From JBGPTF01 sp041490445 (GTDB lineage: Bacteria > Acidobacteriota > Terriglobia > Acidiferrales > UBA7541): a DNA stretch of 64,000 bases. A program made the translations under genes and the position numbers. Location of the stretch: positions 1 through 64,000 of the forward strand of contig JBGPTF010000013.1 in assembly GCA_041490445.1 (NCBI GenBank). Direction: 5' to 3'. Numbering within the stretch: position 1 is the first letter of the stretch; each line of letters opens with the position of its first letter. Of the stretch, positions 43,320 to 51,874 are shown one piece after another. The notes below the pieces were generated by a model. The model was not told the DNA's origin. It was given only the letters and a program-made list of their open reading frames with translations, and did not search any database.

Positions 43320-44882
43320 GTGGCCATCGAACGGGCACTCGTCAGCGTGTACGACAAAACAGGACTGGTGGACTTTGCGAAGCAACTCGCGGCGCTTGGC
43401 ATCGAGATTGTTTCGACGGGCGGCACGGCGCGTCTTCTGCGCGAAGCGGGCGTGAAGGTGCGCGACGTCGCCGAGCTGACCGGCTGGCCGGAGATGCTCG
43501 GCGGACGCGTGAAAACGCTGCACCCGAAGGTGCACGGCGGAATCCTGTTCCGCCGCGGACTCACCGACGACCGCAAACAGGCGGCCGAACACGGGATCGC
43601 GCCGATTGACCTGGTCGTCGTGAACCTCTACCCGTTTTCCGCGACGGCGCGAAAGCCGGGCGTGACGGCGGAAGAACTGATCGAGAACATTGATATCGGC
43701 GGACCCACGATGGTTCGTTCGGCGGCGAAGAATTTCGAAAGCGTCGCCGTCGTCACCGATCCGGGGGATTACGCTCGCATCGCCGCCGAACTCGCTCCGA
43801 CCCGTGAACTGCGCCTAGCGACGCGGCTCGAGCTGGCGCGCAAGGCGTTCGCGCTTACGTCCCGCTACGACGGCGAGATTACGACCGAACTGGAGCGGCT
43901 CACGGCGGATGGCGGAATCCAAATGGAGGAAGCGCCGCGAATGCCCGAGCGGCTGCATCTCGCGCTCGAGCGCCGGCAGTCCTTGCGGTACGGCGAAAAT
44001 CCGCATCAGGGCGCGGCACTCTACGTTCCCGCGGGCCGCGCGCTCGCCGGGCTGGCCGGGGCGAAGCATCTCCAGGGAAAAGAGCTTTCCTACAATAATC
44101 TGGTGGACCTCGATGCGGCGTGGGGACTGGCGGAAGAATTCACAAAGCCAGCGGCGATCATCATCAAGCACAACAACCCTTGCGGCGCAGCGGAGCAGGA
44201 GCGCTTGCAGGACGCTTACGTGAAGGCGCTGGCCTGCGATCCCGTTTCCGCATTCGGCAGCGTGATCGCGTTCAACCGCGCGCTGGACCTTGCCACGGTG
44301 GAGGAAGTCTCCAAGCTCTTCGTCGAATGCATCGTCGCGCCGGGCTACGACGCGGCCGCGCGCGAGAAGCTGGCCTCGAAGAAGAATCTTCGCCTGCTCG
44401 AGATGCCGGCGGCCCCCGTCACGGCTGAACTAGAACTGAAGCGGATCTCGGGAGGCGTGCTGGTGCAGGATCCGGACCGGCACACGCTCGGCGAAGCCGA
44501 TCTGAAGGTGGCCACGAAGCGCGCGCCCAGCGCCGCGGAGATGCGTGCGCTGCTGTTCGCCTGGAAAGTCTGCAAACACGTGAAATCGAACGCGATCGTC
44601 TTTGCGCGCGAGGGGCAGACCACCGGCATCGGCGCGGGGCAGATGAGCCGCGTGGATTCGGTGAAACTTGCGGTGATGAAGGCGCAGTCACCGCTTGCAG
44701 GCACGGTGGTGGCGTCCGACGCGTTCTTTCCCTTCCCGGATGGCGTCGAGGAGGCCGGCAAGGCCGGGGCGACGGCGGTGATCCAGCCGGGCGGCTCCGT
44801 GCGCGACGCCGACATCATTGCCGCGGCCAACCGCCTGGGCATGGCCATGGTGTTCACCGGCATCCGCCATTTCCGGCACTGA
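43320..44882 (+). CDS. purH: Bifunctional AICAR formyltransferase/IMP cyclohydrolase
   Basis: PurH performs the last two steps of IMP synthesis. The cyclohydrolase domain (1 to about 195) has VSVYDKTGLVDFAKQLAALG, IVSTGGTARLL and GRVKTLHPKVHGGIL. The formyltransferase domain (about 200 to the end) has the catalytic KHNNPCGAA and QGKELSYNNLVDLDAAWGLA. The start is GTG at 43320, with AGGGGG 5-6 bases upstream. The 520 residues are normal. With purB it covers two late purine steps within the window. Confidence 0.97.
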   Translation: MAIERALVSVYDKTGLVDFAKQLAALGIEIVSTGGTARLLREAGVKVRDVAELTGWPEMLGGRVKTLHPKVHGGILFRRGLTDDRKQAAEHGIAPIDLVVVNLYPFSATARKPGVTAEELIENIDIGGPTMVRSAAKNFESVAVVTDPGDYARIAAELAPTRELRLATRLELARKAFALTSRYDGEITTELERLTADGGIQMEEAPRMPERLHLALERRQSLRYGENPHQGAALYVPAGRALAGLAGAKHLQGKELSYNNLVDLDAAWGLAEEFTKPAAIIIKHNNPCGAAEQERLQDAYVKALACDPVSAFGSVIAFNRALDLATVEEVSKLFVECIVAPGYDAAAREKLASKKNLRLLEMPAAPVTAELELKRISGGVLVQDPDRHTLGEADLKVATKRAPSAAEMRALLFAWKVCKHVKSNAIVFAREGQTTGIGAGQMSRVDSVKLAVMKAQSPLAGTVVASDAFFPFPDGVEEAGKAGATAVIQPGGSVRDADIIAAANRLGMAMVFTGIRHFRH

Positions 44883-44997
44883 CGCATCCCGAGAAATCCG
44901 CATCGTATTCAGGGAGTGACGGAGTGAAGAACCCGGCGAGGGGAATCTTTTGACGGCCCTTCGACCGTGAACGATAATGGTGGTTTCCGGTGAACCG

Positions 44998-47097
44998 ATG
45001 ATAAACATTCGATGTGCCGCGGTGTGTTTCCTTGTCGTTGCTGGCCTTGCCCTGGGGCCTGGAGCGGTCGCGCAGCAGACTCCAGCGCCGCCGCAAGCGC
45101 CGGCCGCTGCGGCGGCCCCCGCGCCTTCCCCGCAGACGGACATGGACAAGCGCGCCGAGGCCTACTTCAATTTTTCTATGGGCCATTTGAGCGAAGAGCA
45201 GTACGAGGCGACCGGCCGGCCGGAATTCGCCAGCCAGGCAATCGATTACTACAAGAAGGCCCTGGCACTCGATCCCGGCGCGACAACCATTATCGAGCGG
45301 CTGGCAGAAACGTATGCGAAGTCGCAGCGAATCCGCGACGCCGTGCTCGAAGCGCAAAACGTCCTGAAAACGGACCCCGACAACCTGGGCGCGCACCGTC
45401 TGCTGGCGCGCATCTACGTGCGCACGCTGGGCGATCTGGACTCCACGCCGAATCAGAAAAACACGATTCACCTCGCCGTCGAGCAGCTCAAAGAAATCGC
45501 GCGGCTCGACCCGGGCGACACGGAATCCACGCTGTTGCTGGCGCGACTGTACGGCTTTGAAAACCAGCATGACAAAGCGGAAGAGGTCCTGCGCAAAGTC
45601 CTGAGCACCAACACGGACAGCGAGGCGGTGCTCGAACAGCTCAGCCAGCTCCTGATCGAGGAAGGCCGGGCGGCGGACGCGATCGTGCTACTCGAACAGG
45701 CGGAGAGCCGGTCGCCTTCGGCGGGGAATGAAGACCTGCTCGGCGATGCGTACCTGCAAGCGCGCGAATATGCGAAGGCGGAGAAGGCCTATCGCGCGGC
45801 GGTGGAAGAAGAGCCTGAGGAAGTGACTCACCGGCGCGGCCTGGCGCAATCGCTCTACGTCCAGGACAAATACGCGGCAGCGCTCGAGCAATTCAAGAAA
45901 GTGAGTGAACTCGATCCCGACTCGCCGGAATCCTACTTGCGCATGTCGGAGATTTACCGGCGCCTGAATCAGTACGACCAGGCGGAAGCCGCGCTGGTCC
46001 GGGCGAAGCAGCACGCGCCGGGCAGCCTGGAAGTGCTGGACAACGAGGCGCTCCTGTATGAAGCGCAGAAACGATATGACGACGCGATCCACGTGCTTTC
46101 CGACGCGATTGCCGGCGTGAAATCGCAATCGGGCGAGCCAGGGCCTAATGCACTGGCGGTGCTGTACGAACAGCTCGGACGCGTCTATCGCGAAAAGGAG
46201 GACTACGCCGCCGCGATTCGCACGTTCGAGGACCTGGAAAAGCTCGGCCCGGAAAACCAGCGGCGCGGACGAATGCTGGTGATTGACACCTATCGCGCCA
46301 GCCGCGATCTTGACCGCGCCATCGCTGCGGCCCGCCAGGCCATGCAACTCGATCCCAAGGATCAGGATCTACTCTCGACCTACGCGATGCTGCTCGGGGA
46401 AAAAGGCCAGACGGAGGAAGCGGCCAAAGTGCTGCAGGGCATGCTCCACGGAAATGCGGGCGACCGCGACGTCTATCTGAATCTCGCGCAGGTGGAAGAG
46501 CGCGGGCGGCACTATCCGGATGCGGAGCAGGCGGGGCAGAAGGCCGAACAATTGTCGCGCGAGCCTGACGACAAGCAAATGGCATGGTTCCTGCTCGGCG
46601 CGATCTACGAGCGGCAGAAAAAATATGACGAGGCCGAGGAACAGTTTCGCAAAGTGCTGCAGGTGAATCCGCACAACGCCCCGGTGCTGAACTACTACGG
46701 CTACATGCTGGCCGACCGCGGCGTGCGGCTTGAGGAGGCCACCACGCTGATCAAGCGCGCTCTCGCCGAAGAATCCACGAACGGGGCATACCTGGACAGC
46801 CTGGGGTGGGCTTATTTCAAGCAGAACCGCCTGGCGGAAGCCGAAGAGTATCTGCGCAAGGCGGCCGAGAGCACGACCCACGATCCGACGATTCTCGATC
46901 ACCTGGGCGACGTGGAAGCAAAGCTCGGACGATCCGAGCGAGCCGCCGAGTTGTGGGAGAAGGCGCTCGCCGAGTGGCAGAAATCCTCGCCCGCCGACTA
47001 CGAGCCCGAGCGGGTGAACAACCTCGACAAGAAGCTGAAGAATCTGAAACATCGCCTCGCGCAAAAAAGCGGAGCGGGCGAGACGAAGCCGCAGTAA
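44998..47097 (+). CDS. Exported TPR-repeat protein
   Basis: This protein of about 699 residues starts with a signal peptide (INIRCAAVCFLVVAGLALGP, AVAQ). A Pro/Ala-rich linker follows, then about a dozen tetratricopeptide repeats spanning nearly the whole protein (for example SQAIDYYKKALALDPGATTI). An upstream in-frame ATG at 44977 would precede the signal peptide. Such proteins usually scaffold outer-membrane or secretion complexes. Its place just before ispE with a 9-bp gap suggests a shared transcript, but no functional link is known. Confidence 0.85.
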   Translation: MINIRCAAVCFLVVAGLALGPGAVAQQTPAPPQAPAAAAAPAPSPQTDMDKRAEAYFNFSMGHLSEEQYEATGRPEFASQAIDYYKKALALDPGATTIIERLAETYAKSQRIRDAVLEAQNVLKTDPDNLGAHRLLARIYVRTLGDLDSTPNQKNTIHLAVEQLKEIARLDPGDTESTLLLARLYGFENQHDKAEEVLRKVLSTNTDSEAVLEQLSQLLIEEGRAADAIVLLEQAESRSPSAGNEDLLGDAYLQAREYAKAEKAYRAAVEEEPEEVTHRRGLAQSLYVQDKYAAALEQFKKVSELDPDSPESYLRMSEIYRRLNQYDQAEAALVRAKQHAPGSLEVLDNEALLYEAQKRYDDAIHVLSDAIAGVKSQSGEPGPNALAVLYEQLGRVYREKEDYAAAIRTFEDLEKLGPENQRRGRMLVIDTYRASRDLDRAIAAARQAMQLDPKDQDLLSTYAMLLGEKGQTEEAAKVLQGMLHGNAGDRDVYLNLAQVEERGRHYPDAEQAGQKAEQLSREPDDKQMAWFLLGAIYERQKKYDEAEEQFRKVLQVNPHNAPVLNYYGYMLADRGVRLEEATTLIKRALAEESTNGAYLDSLGWAYFKQNRLAEAEEYLRKAAESTTHDPTILDHLGDVEAKLGRSERAAELWEKALAEWQKSSPADYEPERVNNLDKKLKNLKHRLAQKSGAGETKPQ

Positions 47098-47106
47098 ACT
47101 CCCCGC

Positions 47107-47982
47107 ATGTCACGTGCGGTGCGCCTGCCAGCGTTTGCCAAAATCAATCTGTGCCTGCACATCCTCGGCAGGCGGCCGGACGGCTACCACGAGTTGCGCA
47201 CCATCTTTCAGACGATTTCTCTCCACGACACGCTGGAACTCACGCGCACGTCTCGCCGAGGGATCACCGTCGAAACGACTGACCCCGCCCTGCCGGTGGG
47301 GCGGAAAAACCTGGTCTGGCAGGCGCTGGAGACCCTGAGCGGCGAGCTCGGCCTGCGCGGGGGCGTTCACGCGCGGCTCACCAAGCGCATCCCGGTGGCG
47401 CGCGGGCTTGGCGGAGGATCGAGCGACGCTGCGGCGGCCCTCATCGGCCTGCTTCGTTTGACCGGAAAGAAAATTCCTCTCCCCAAGCTCATCGAAATCG
47501 CCTCCGGACTCGGCGCTGACGTGCCGTTCTTTCTCTTCGGCGGGCGCGCCCTGGGTGTCAGCCGCGGAGATGAAATTTATCCCTTGCCGGACGGGCCGCG
47601 GCAGCCCGTGGTGGTCGTTTCGCCCGCGGACATCGGGGTGAGCACGCGCGACGCTTTCCGCTGGGCCAGTTCGCGATTGACAAAGCGCGGCGCAGCCCCT
47701 AAACTGTGGAGTTTCTGCGCTCTGTGCTGGGGCCCGCTGAGGGGCGGCTCGAATGATTTCGAGGCCGCCGTGTTCAGTCGGCACCCCCGCCTGGGGAAAC
47801 TCCGGCGGGCCTTGCTCCAGCGAGGAGCTGCGGAAGCCGCGCTGGCGGGTAGCGGGTCGGCGGTGTTCGGAGTCTTCCGAAACCCAGCGCAGGCGCGCCG
47901 AGCCGCTCAAGGGTTCCCGAACGACCAGGTTTTCGTCGTCGAAACTCTCACGAGGGATGACTATCGCAGGAAACTGCGCTGA
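47107..47982 (+). CDS. ispE: 4-diphosphocytidyl-2-C-methyl-D-erythritol kinase
   Basis: IspE is a GHMP kinase of the non-mevalonate isoprenoid pathway. The ATP loop PVARGLGGGSSDAAAALIGL is at about 96-115. The substrate motif AKINLCLHILGRRPDGYHEL is at 11-30, and SGLGADVPFFLFGG carries the catalytic Asp. The 291 residues are typical. The C-terminal region has a GSGSAVFGVF motif. ispD and ispF lie about 9 kb downstream, and the pathway feeds the prenyl tails of menaquinone. Confidence 0.96.
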   Translation: MSRAVRLPAFAKINLCLHILGRRPDGYHELRTIFQTISLHDTLELTRTSRRGITVETTDPALPVGRKNLVWQALETLSGELGLRGGVHARLTKRIPVARGLGGGSSDAAAALIGLLRLTGKKIPLPKLIEIASGLGADVPFFLFGGRALGVSRGDEIYPLPDGPRQPVVVVSPADIGVSTRDAFRWASSRLTKRGAAPKLWSFCALCWGPLRGGSNDFEAAVFSRHPRLGKLRRALLQRGAAEAALAGSGSAVFGVFRNPAQARRAAQGFPNDQVFVVETLTRDDYRRKLR

Positions 47983-48007
47983 CGGCTGACCGCCTGAGGG
48001 GATTCGC

Positions 48008-48952
48008 TTGACCGACGACAAATTCAAACTCTTCACCGGCAGCGCGAACCGGGCGCTCGCCGGGGCCATCTGCGGCTTCTTGCAGGTGCCCCTCGGCCAC
48101 GCCGAACACGGGCACTTCAGCGACGGCGAGACGCGCTTTCAGATTCTCGAGAACGTGCGCGGCGCCGACGTCTTCGTGGTGCAGCCGTGCTGCCGTCCGG
48201 TGGATTACCACCTGATGGAGCTGCTGTTGATGATCGACGCGTTCAAGCGCGCCTCAGCGTGGCGGATCACGGCGGTGATTCCCTACTACGCGTACGCGCG
48301 CCAGGACCGCAAAGACCGGCCGCGCGTGCCGATCTCGGCGAAGCTGGTAGCGGACCTGCTGGAAACCGCTGGCGCGAGCCGCGCCCTGACGCTCGATCTG
48401 CACGCACCGCAGATTCAGGGCTATTTCAACGTGCCGGTGGACCATCTGTTTGCCGCGCCGGTGCTGGTGGAATATTTCAAGAAAAAGAATCTGGGGCCGC
48501 TCACGGTGGTTTCGCCGGATGCGGGCGGCGTGGAGCGCGCGCGGTACTTCGCGAAAAAGATGGATGCGCCCCTGGCCATCGTGGACAAACGCCGAATCGA
48601 CGTGAACGTGAGCGAAGTGATGCATCTGATCGGCGACGTGAAGGGCCGCCCGGCGCTGGTGATTGACGACATCATCGATACCGCGGGCACGCTGGTGAAA
48701 ACCGCGGAAGCACTGCTCAAGGAAGGCGCCACCAAGGTGTTCGCCGGCTGCACCCACGCGGTGCTTTCTGGTCCGGCGGTCGAGCGCATCTGCAATTCAC
48801 CGCTCGAGGAAGTGATCGTCACCGACTCGGTCCCGTTGTCGGAGTCGGCAAAGAAAGTCGGCAAGATCAAGGTGCTCAGCGTGGCCGAGTTGCTCGCGCG
48901 GGGCATCCGCTCGATCCACGAGGAAACCTCGATCAGCGAGCTGTTCATCTAG
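48008..48952 (+). CDS. prs: Ribose-phosphate pyrophosphokinase
   Basis: Prs makes PRPP from ribose-5-phosphate and ATP for nucleotide, histidine and tryptophan synthesis. Motifs are FSDGETRFQILENVRGADVF, DLHAPQIQGYFNVPVDHL with the catalytic His, DKRRIDVNVSEVMHLIG for the flexible loop and VIDDIIDTAGTLVKT for PRPP binding. The start is an uncommon TTG at 48008 with GAGGGGA spaced about 6 bases upstream. The 314 residues are normal. It lies 25 bp after ispE. Confidence 0.96.
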   Translation: MTDDKFKLFTGSANRALAGAICGFLQVPLGHAEHGHFSDGETRFQILENVRGADVFVVQPCCRPVDYHLMELLLMIDAFKRASAWRITAVIPYYAYARQDRKDRPRVPISAKLVADLLETAGASRALTLDLHAPQIQGYFNVPVDHLFAAPVLVEYFKKKNLGPLTVVSPDAGGVERARYFAKKMDAPLAIVDKRRIDVNVSEVMHLIGDVKGRPALVIDDIIDTAGTLVKTAEALLKEGATKVFAGCTHAVLSGPAVERICNSPLEEVIVTDSVPLSESAKKVGKIKVLSVAELLARGIRSIHEETSISELFI

Positions 48953-48972
48953 CCCCGGGGAAAGAAGGACGC

Positions 48973-49695
48973 ATGCAAACATTCGTTGTCGAAGGCACCA
49001 TTCGCGAGGAGCGGGGGAAGGGCCCCGCGCGGCGCATCCGCCTCACCGGCCAGGTCCCGGCCGTGCTCTACGGTGGGACGGGCGAGGTCCTGTCCGTGGC
49101 CGTGAACGCCAAGCAGGTGGCGCGCATCCTGCGCTCCGAGTCGGGGCACAACACGATCTTTACCGTTCAAGTGTCCGGCCACAAAGAAGAGAAAGCGATG
49201 CTGAAGGACTGGCAGGTGGACCCCGTGAGCGGATCGCTGCTGCACGTGGACCTGCTCCGCGTGGCGATGGACGTGCGCATCCGCGTCAGCGTGCCGGTGC
49301 ACACATTCGGCGAGCCGCAGGGCGTGAAGCTGCAAGGCGGCATTTTCGAAATGGTGACGCGCGAAGTCGAAATCGAATGCCTGCCCGCGGACATCCCGGA
49401 AGAATTCAAGATGGACGTGAGCGGGCTGACCATCGGCAAACAGCTCCGCGCCGCCGATCTGCCGCTGGATCGAGAAAAGGTGAAGCTGGTGACGGACGCG
49501 CAGCGAGTGCTGGCGCACGTCGTCACGCTGAAGAAGGAAGAGGAAGTGGCGCCGGCAGAGGCAGCCGCAGTCGTCGAAGCCGTCCCGGCGGAGCCCGAGG
49601 TCATCAAGAAGGGCAAGAAGGAAGCCGAAGAGGGCGAAGAAGGCGCCGAGCCCGAGAAGGCCGAGAAGCCCAAGGGCAAGGAGAAGGAAAAATAA
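48973..49695 (+). CDS. rplY: Large ribosomal subunit protein bL25, CTC form
   Basis: This 240-residue protein contains the bL25 5S-rRNA-binding domain at about 1-90 (KGPARRIRLTGQVPAVLYGG). A CTC-type C-terminal beta domain follows to about 185. The tail is very Glu/Lys/Ala-rich (KKGKKEAEEGEEGAEPEKAE) and low-complexity. The CTC form is the usual one outside enteric bacteria. It lies 20 bp after prs, and the prs-ctc-pth order is widespread in bacteria. Confidence 0.94.
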   Translation: MQTFVVEGTIREERGKGPARRIRLTGQVPAVLYGGTGEVLSVAVNAKQVARILRSESGHNTIFTVQVSGHKEEKAMLKDWQVDPVSGSLLHVDLLRVAMDVRIRVSVPVHTFGEPQGVKLQGGIFEMVTREVEIECLPADIPEEFKMDVSGLTIGKQLRAADLPLDREKVKLVTDAQRVLAHVVTLKKEEEVAPAEAAAVVEAVPAEPEVIKKGKKEAEEGEEGAEPEKAEKPKGKEKEK

Positions 49696-49724
49696 CGCGG
49701 GCGGCGGCCGCAGGGTAAACGCGG

Positions 49725-50315
49725 ATGCGACTCATCGTGGGCCTCGGCAATCCCGGCCCTGAATACGCCCGGACGCCGCACAACCTGGGGTTCCGGGTGG
49801 TGGACCGGCTGGCGGAGCGGGCGGGAATTCGAGTGACGCGGCCGGAAGCGCAGTCGTACGTCGGCCGCGGGCAGATCGCCGGGCACGATGTGGTGCTCGC
49901 CAAGCCGCAGACGTACATGAACGCGAGCGGCCGGGCGGTGCGCGACCTGGCCGACCGTTACGAATGCGATCCGGCCCAACTGGTCGTGATTTGCGATGAG
50001 GTCGCGCTGCCCTGGGGCATGATTCGGATCCGGGAGCGCGGCAGCGCCGGCGGGCACAACGGACTGAAGTCGGTGATCGGCGCGCTGGGCAGCGATGAAT
50101 TCATTCGCGTGCGCCTGGGCGTGCAGCCGGAGCACCCGGTGAACGACCTCGCGGCCTACGTTCTCTGCCCCATCTACGGCAGCGTGGAAGAGACCGCAGG
50201 CCAGATGGTCGCCGAGGCAGCCGAAGCAGTGGAGTTGCTCTTGAGCGAAGGCACGGGGCGCGCGATGTCGCACTTCAACCGGCGGGCCACGCCTCCGGAG
50301 GAAGCAGGAGAATAG
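49725..50315 (+). CDS. pth: Peptidyl-tRNA hydrolase
   Basis: Pth releases peptides from peptidyl-tRNA dropped from ribosomes. The catalytic His is in VGLGNPGPEYARTPHNLGFR. Other family residues are Asn in YMNASGRAVRDL, Asp in VICDEVALPWG and the motif RGSAGGHNGLKSVIGALGSD. The 196 residues are typical. GCGGATG starts shortly after the bL25 stop, and rpsF follows. Confidence 0.96.
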   Translation: MRLIVGLGNPGPEYARTPHNLGFRVVDRLAERAGIRVTRPEAQSYVGRGQIAGHDVVLAKPQTYMNASGRAVRDLADRYECDPAQLVVICDEVALPWGMIRIRERGSAGGHNGLKSVIGALGSDEFIRVRLGVQPEHPVNDLAAYVLCPIYGSVEETAGQMVAEAAEAVELLLSEGTGRAMSHFNRRATPPEEAGE

Positions 50316-50355
50316 TTTTGCCGCGGTGGAAGCGGAACTACGGAATCGAGGACAC

Positions 50356-50760
50356 ATGGAAGAGCGTTTATACGACCTAATTTTCATCTGCCGGCCGGAT
50401 ACGCCGGAGGCGGAGATTGATAAGCTGATCGCGACGCTCGAGCACGCCGTCGCGGAACGCGGCGCCAAAGTGGAAAAGCTGGAGAAGTGGGGCACGCGCA
50501 AGCTGGCGTACCGCGTGAGCAAGCTGCGCGAAGGCTTCTACGTGTATCTCGCGCTGCGCTCGACGCAGGGCGAATTGATCCGAGAACTCGAGCGGCGGCT
50601 GAAAGTCACCGACGCCGTGATCAAGTACCTCACCGTGCGTCTCGACGAAGACATCAAGCGGCAACAGAAACTCGGCCGACGCCGCGAACGCCGCGCCGCG
50701 CGCCGCCCGCGCAAACCCGCAGCAGCCGGCAGCAGTGAACAGGCCGCTGCCGCAGTCTAA
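50356..50760 (+). CDS. rpsF: Small ribosomal subunit protein bS6
   Basis: The 134-residue reading from ATG 50356 starts MEERLYDLIFICRPDTPEAE, the family N-terminus, with GAGG 4 bases upstream. An upstream ATG at 50326 would add 10 residues not found in bS6. The beta-alpha-beta core includes WGTRKLAYRVSKLREGFYVY. The C-terminal extension is basic and Arg/Ala-rich. It pairs with bS18 (next gene) on the 30S platform. Confidence 0.95.
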   Translation: MEERLYDLIFICRPDTPEAEIDKLIATLEHAVAERGAKVEKLEKWGTRKLAYRVSKLREGFYVYLALRSTQGELIRELERRLKVTDAVIKYLTVRLDEDIKRQQKLGRRRERRAARRPRKPAAAGSSEQAAAAV

Positions 50761-50774
50761 ACGGAGAAAAACGA

Positions 50775-51092
50775 ATGGCAGAAGAAAACTCACACCAGGC
50801 TTTGGCACCCCCCTCAGGGCGTCCCCCGGGCGGGGGGCCGCGCCCGGGCGGCCCGCACAAACGCGGCAAGCGCAGCTACGTCCGCAAGAAGAAAGTCTGC
50901 CGCTTCTGCGTAGAGAAGGTGGACCTCATTGATTACAAGAAGACGGAGATGCTGCAGCCGTTTCTCCAGGAGCGCGGCAAGATTTTGCCGCGCCGCATGA
51001 CCGGGACATGCGCGCGGCACCAGCGCTGGCTGACCGTGGCCATCAAGCGCGCGCAGAACATCGCCCTGCTGCCCTTCGCCGCCCCCATCTAA
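50775..51092 (+). CDS. rpsR: Small ribosomal subunit protein bS18 (with N-terminal extension)
   Basis: The 105-residue protein has the family core KVCRFCVEKVDLIDYKKTEM and GKILPRRMTGTCARHQRWLT. The Cys residues (C-x2-C, later C-x2-H) suggest a zinc-binding form. An N-terminal extension of about 30 residues rich in Pro and Gly is not in E. coli bS18. It follows rpsF by 14 bp. Confidence 0.95.
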   Translation: MAEENSHQALAPPSGRPPGGGPRPGGPHKRGKRSYVRKKKVCRFCVEKVDLIDYKKTEMLQPFLQERGKILPRRMTGTCARHQRWLTVAIKRAQNIALLPFAAPI

Positions 51093-51133
51093 GCCCGGCG
51101 CGCAGGGCCGGCGCGGGAATTGAGGGAATCGCC

Positions 51134-51580
51134 ATGCAGATCATTTTGCAGGAAGACGTTGAGAAGCTCGGGAATCGCGGCCAGGTGGTGGACGTGGCCG
51201 AAGGCTACGCGCGGAATTTTCTGCTGCCGCGCAAGCTCGGCCTGGAAGCCACGCCGTCGAACATGAAGCGGCTCGAGCACATGCGCGCCACCTTCGCCAA
51301 ACACGAGGCCACCGAAAAAGAAGCCGCGCAAAAGCTTGCGGAGATGCTCGCTGCGGTCACACTTTCGCTCAAGCGCAAGGCCGGCGAGAACGACCAGCTC
51401 TTCGGTTCCGTCACCTCGAGCGACGTCTCCGAAGCGCTTGCGGCGCAGGGCTACACCGTGGACAAGCGCAAGATCCAGCTCGATGATCCCATCAAGCTGA
51501 TCGGCGAATTTCAGGTGCCGGTGAAGCTGCACCACGAAGTTGCCACCACAGTGAAGCTGGTCATCGAACGCGAAGCGTAG
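51134..51580 (+). CDS. rplI: Large ribosomal subunit protein bL9
   Basis: The 148-residue protein starts MQIILQEDVEKLGNRGQVVD and has VAEGYARNFLLPRKLGLEAT, the N-terminal rRNA-binding motif. A long helix and a C-terminal domain follow (LFGSVTSSDVSEALAAQGYT). Start 51134 is chosen over an upstream frame start at 51008 that overlaps rpsR. GAGGGAATCGCC lies before the ATG. It follows rpsR by 41 bp. Confidence 0.96.
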   Translation: MQIILQEDVEKLGNRGQVVDVAEGYARNFLLPRKLGLEATPSNMKRLEHMRATFAKHEATEKEAAQKLAEMLAAVTLSLKRKAGENDQLFGSVTSSDVSEALAAQGYTVDKRKIQLDDPIKLIGEFQVPVKLHHEVATTVKLVIEREA

Positions 51581-51615
51581 CTCGCGCGCGGCAGCTTCGC
51601 CAAGTTCCGGCAGTT

Positions 51616-51660
51616 GAGATCCTTCGGTCCGGTCCTGCTGCAGAACCACCCCTCAGGATG
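51616..51660 (+). repeat. Interspersed GAGATCCTTCG-type hairpin repeat, copy D
   Basis: GAGATCCTTCGGTC at 51616-51629 and CTCAGGATG at 51652-51660 match the end blocks of copies A-C. The central part differs (GGTCCTGCTGCAGAACCACC). It lies between rplI and dnaB, where the rest of the 294-bp gap shows no gene. Confidence 0.55.
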
Positions 51661-51874
51661 GCGGCCGAACTCTTTACGGCATTTGCAAACCTCAGGCGTT
51701 TTCCACTGCATGCACAGATGTCCACAGCCAGGTTGGGTTGACGTGCCCCTCGTTGCGTCACAGAATGTCCCTGTTCTCTTCCGGAGTGCGTCTACGCGGA
51801 TTCCGGCGGGACGGGTTACAGGATGGAAGACCTTGCAGGGCAGTGATTCTTAGGCGAAAATAAGGCGAATTCCA

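Noticed and set aside
51700..51760. DnaA-box-like sequences (TTTTCCACT, TGTCCACAG) before dnaB
   Set aside because: They have mismatches to the DnaA consensus, no cluster and no AT-rich unwinding region. I do not call an origin.
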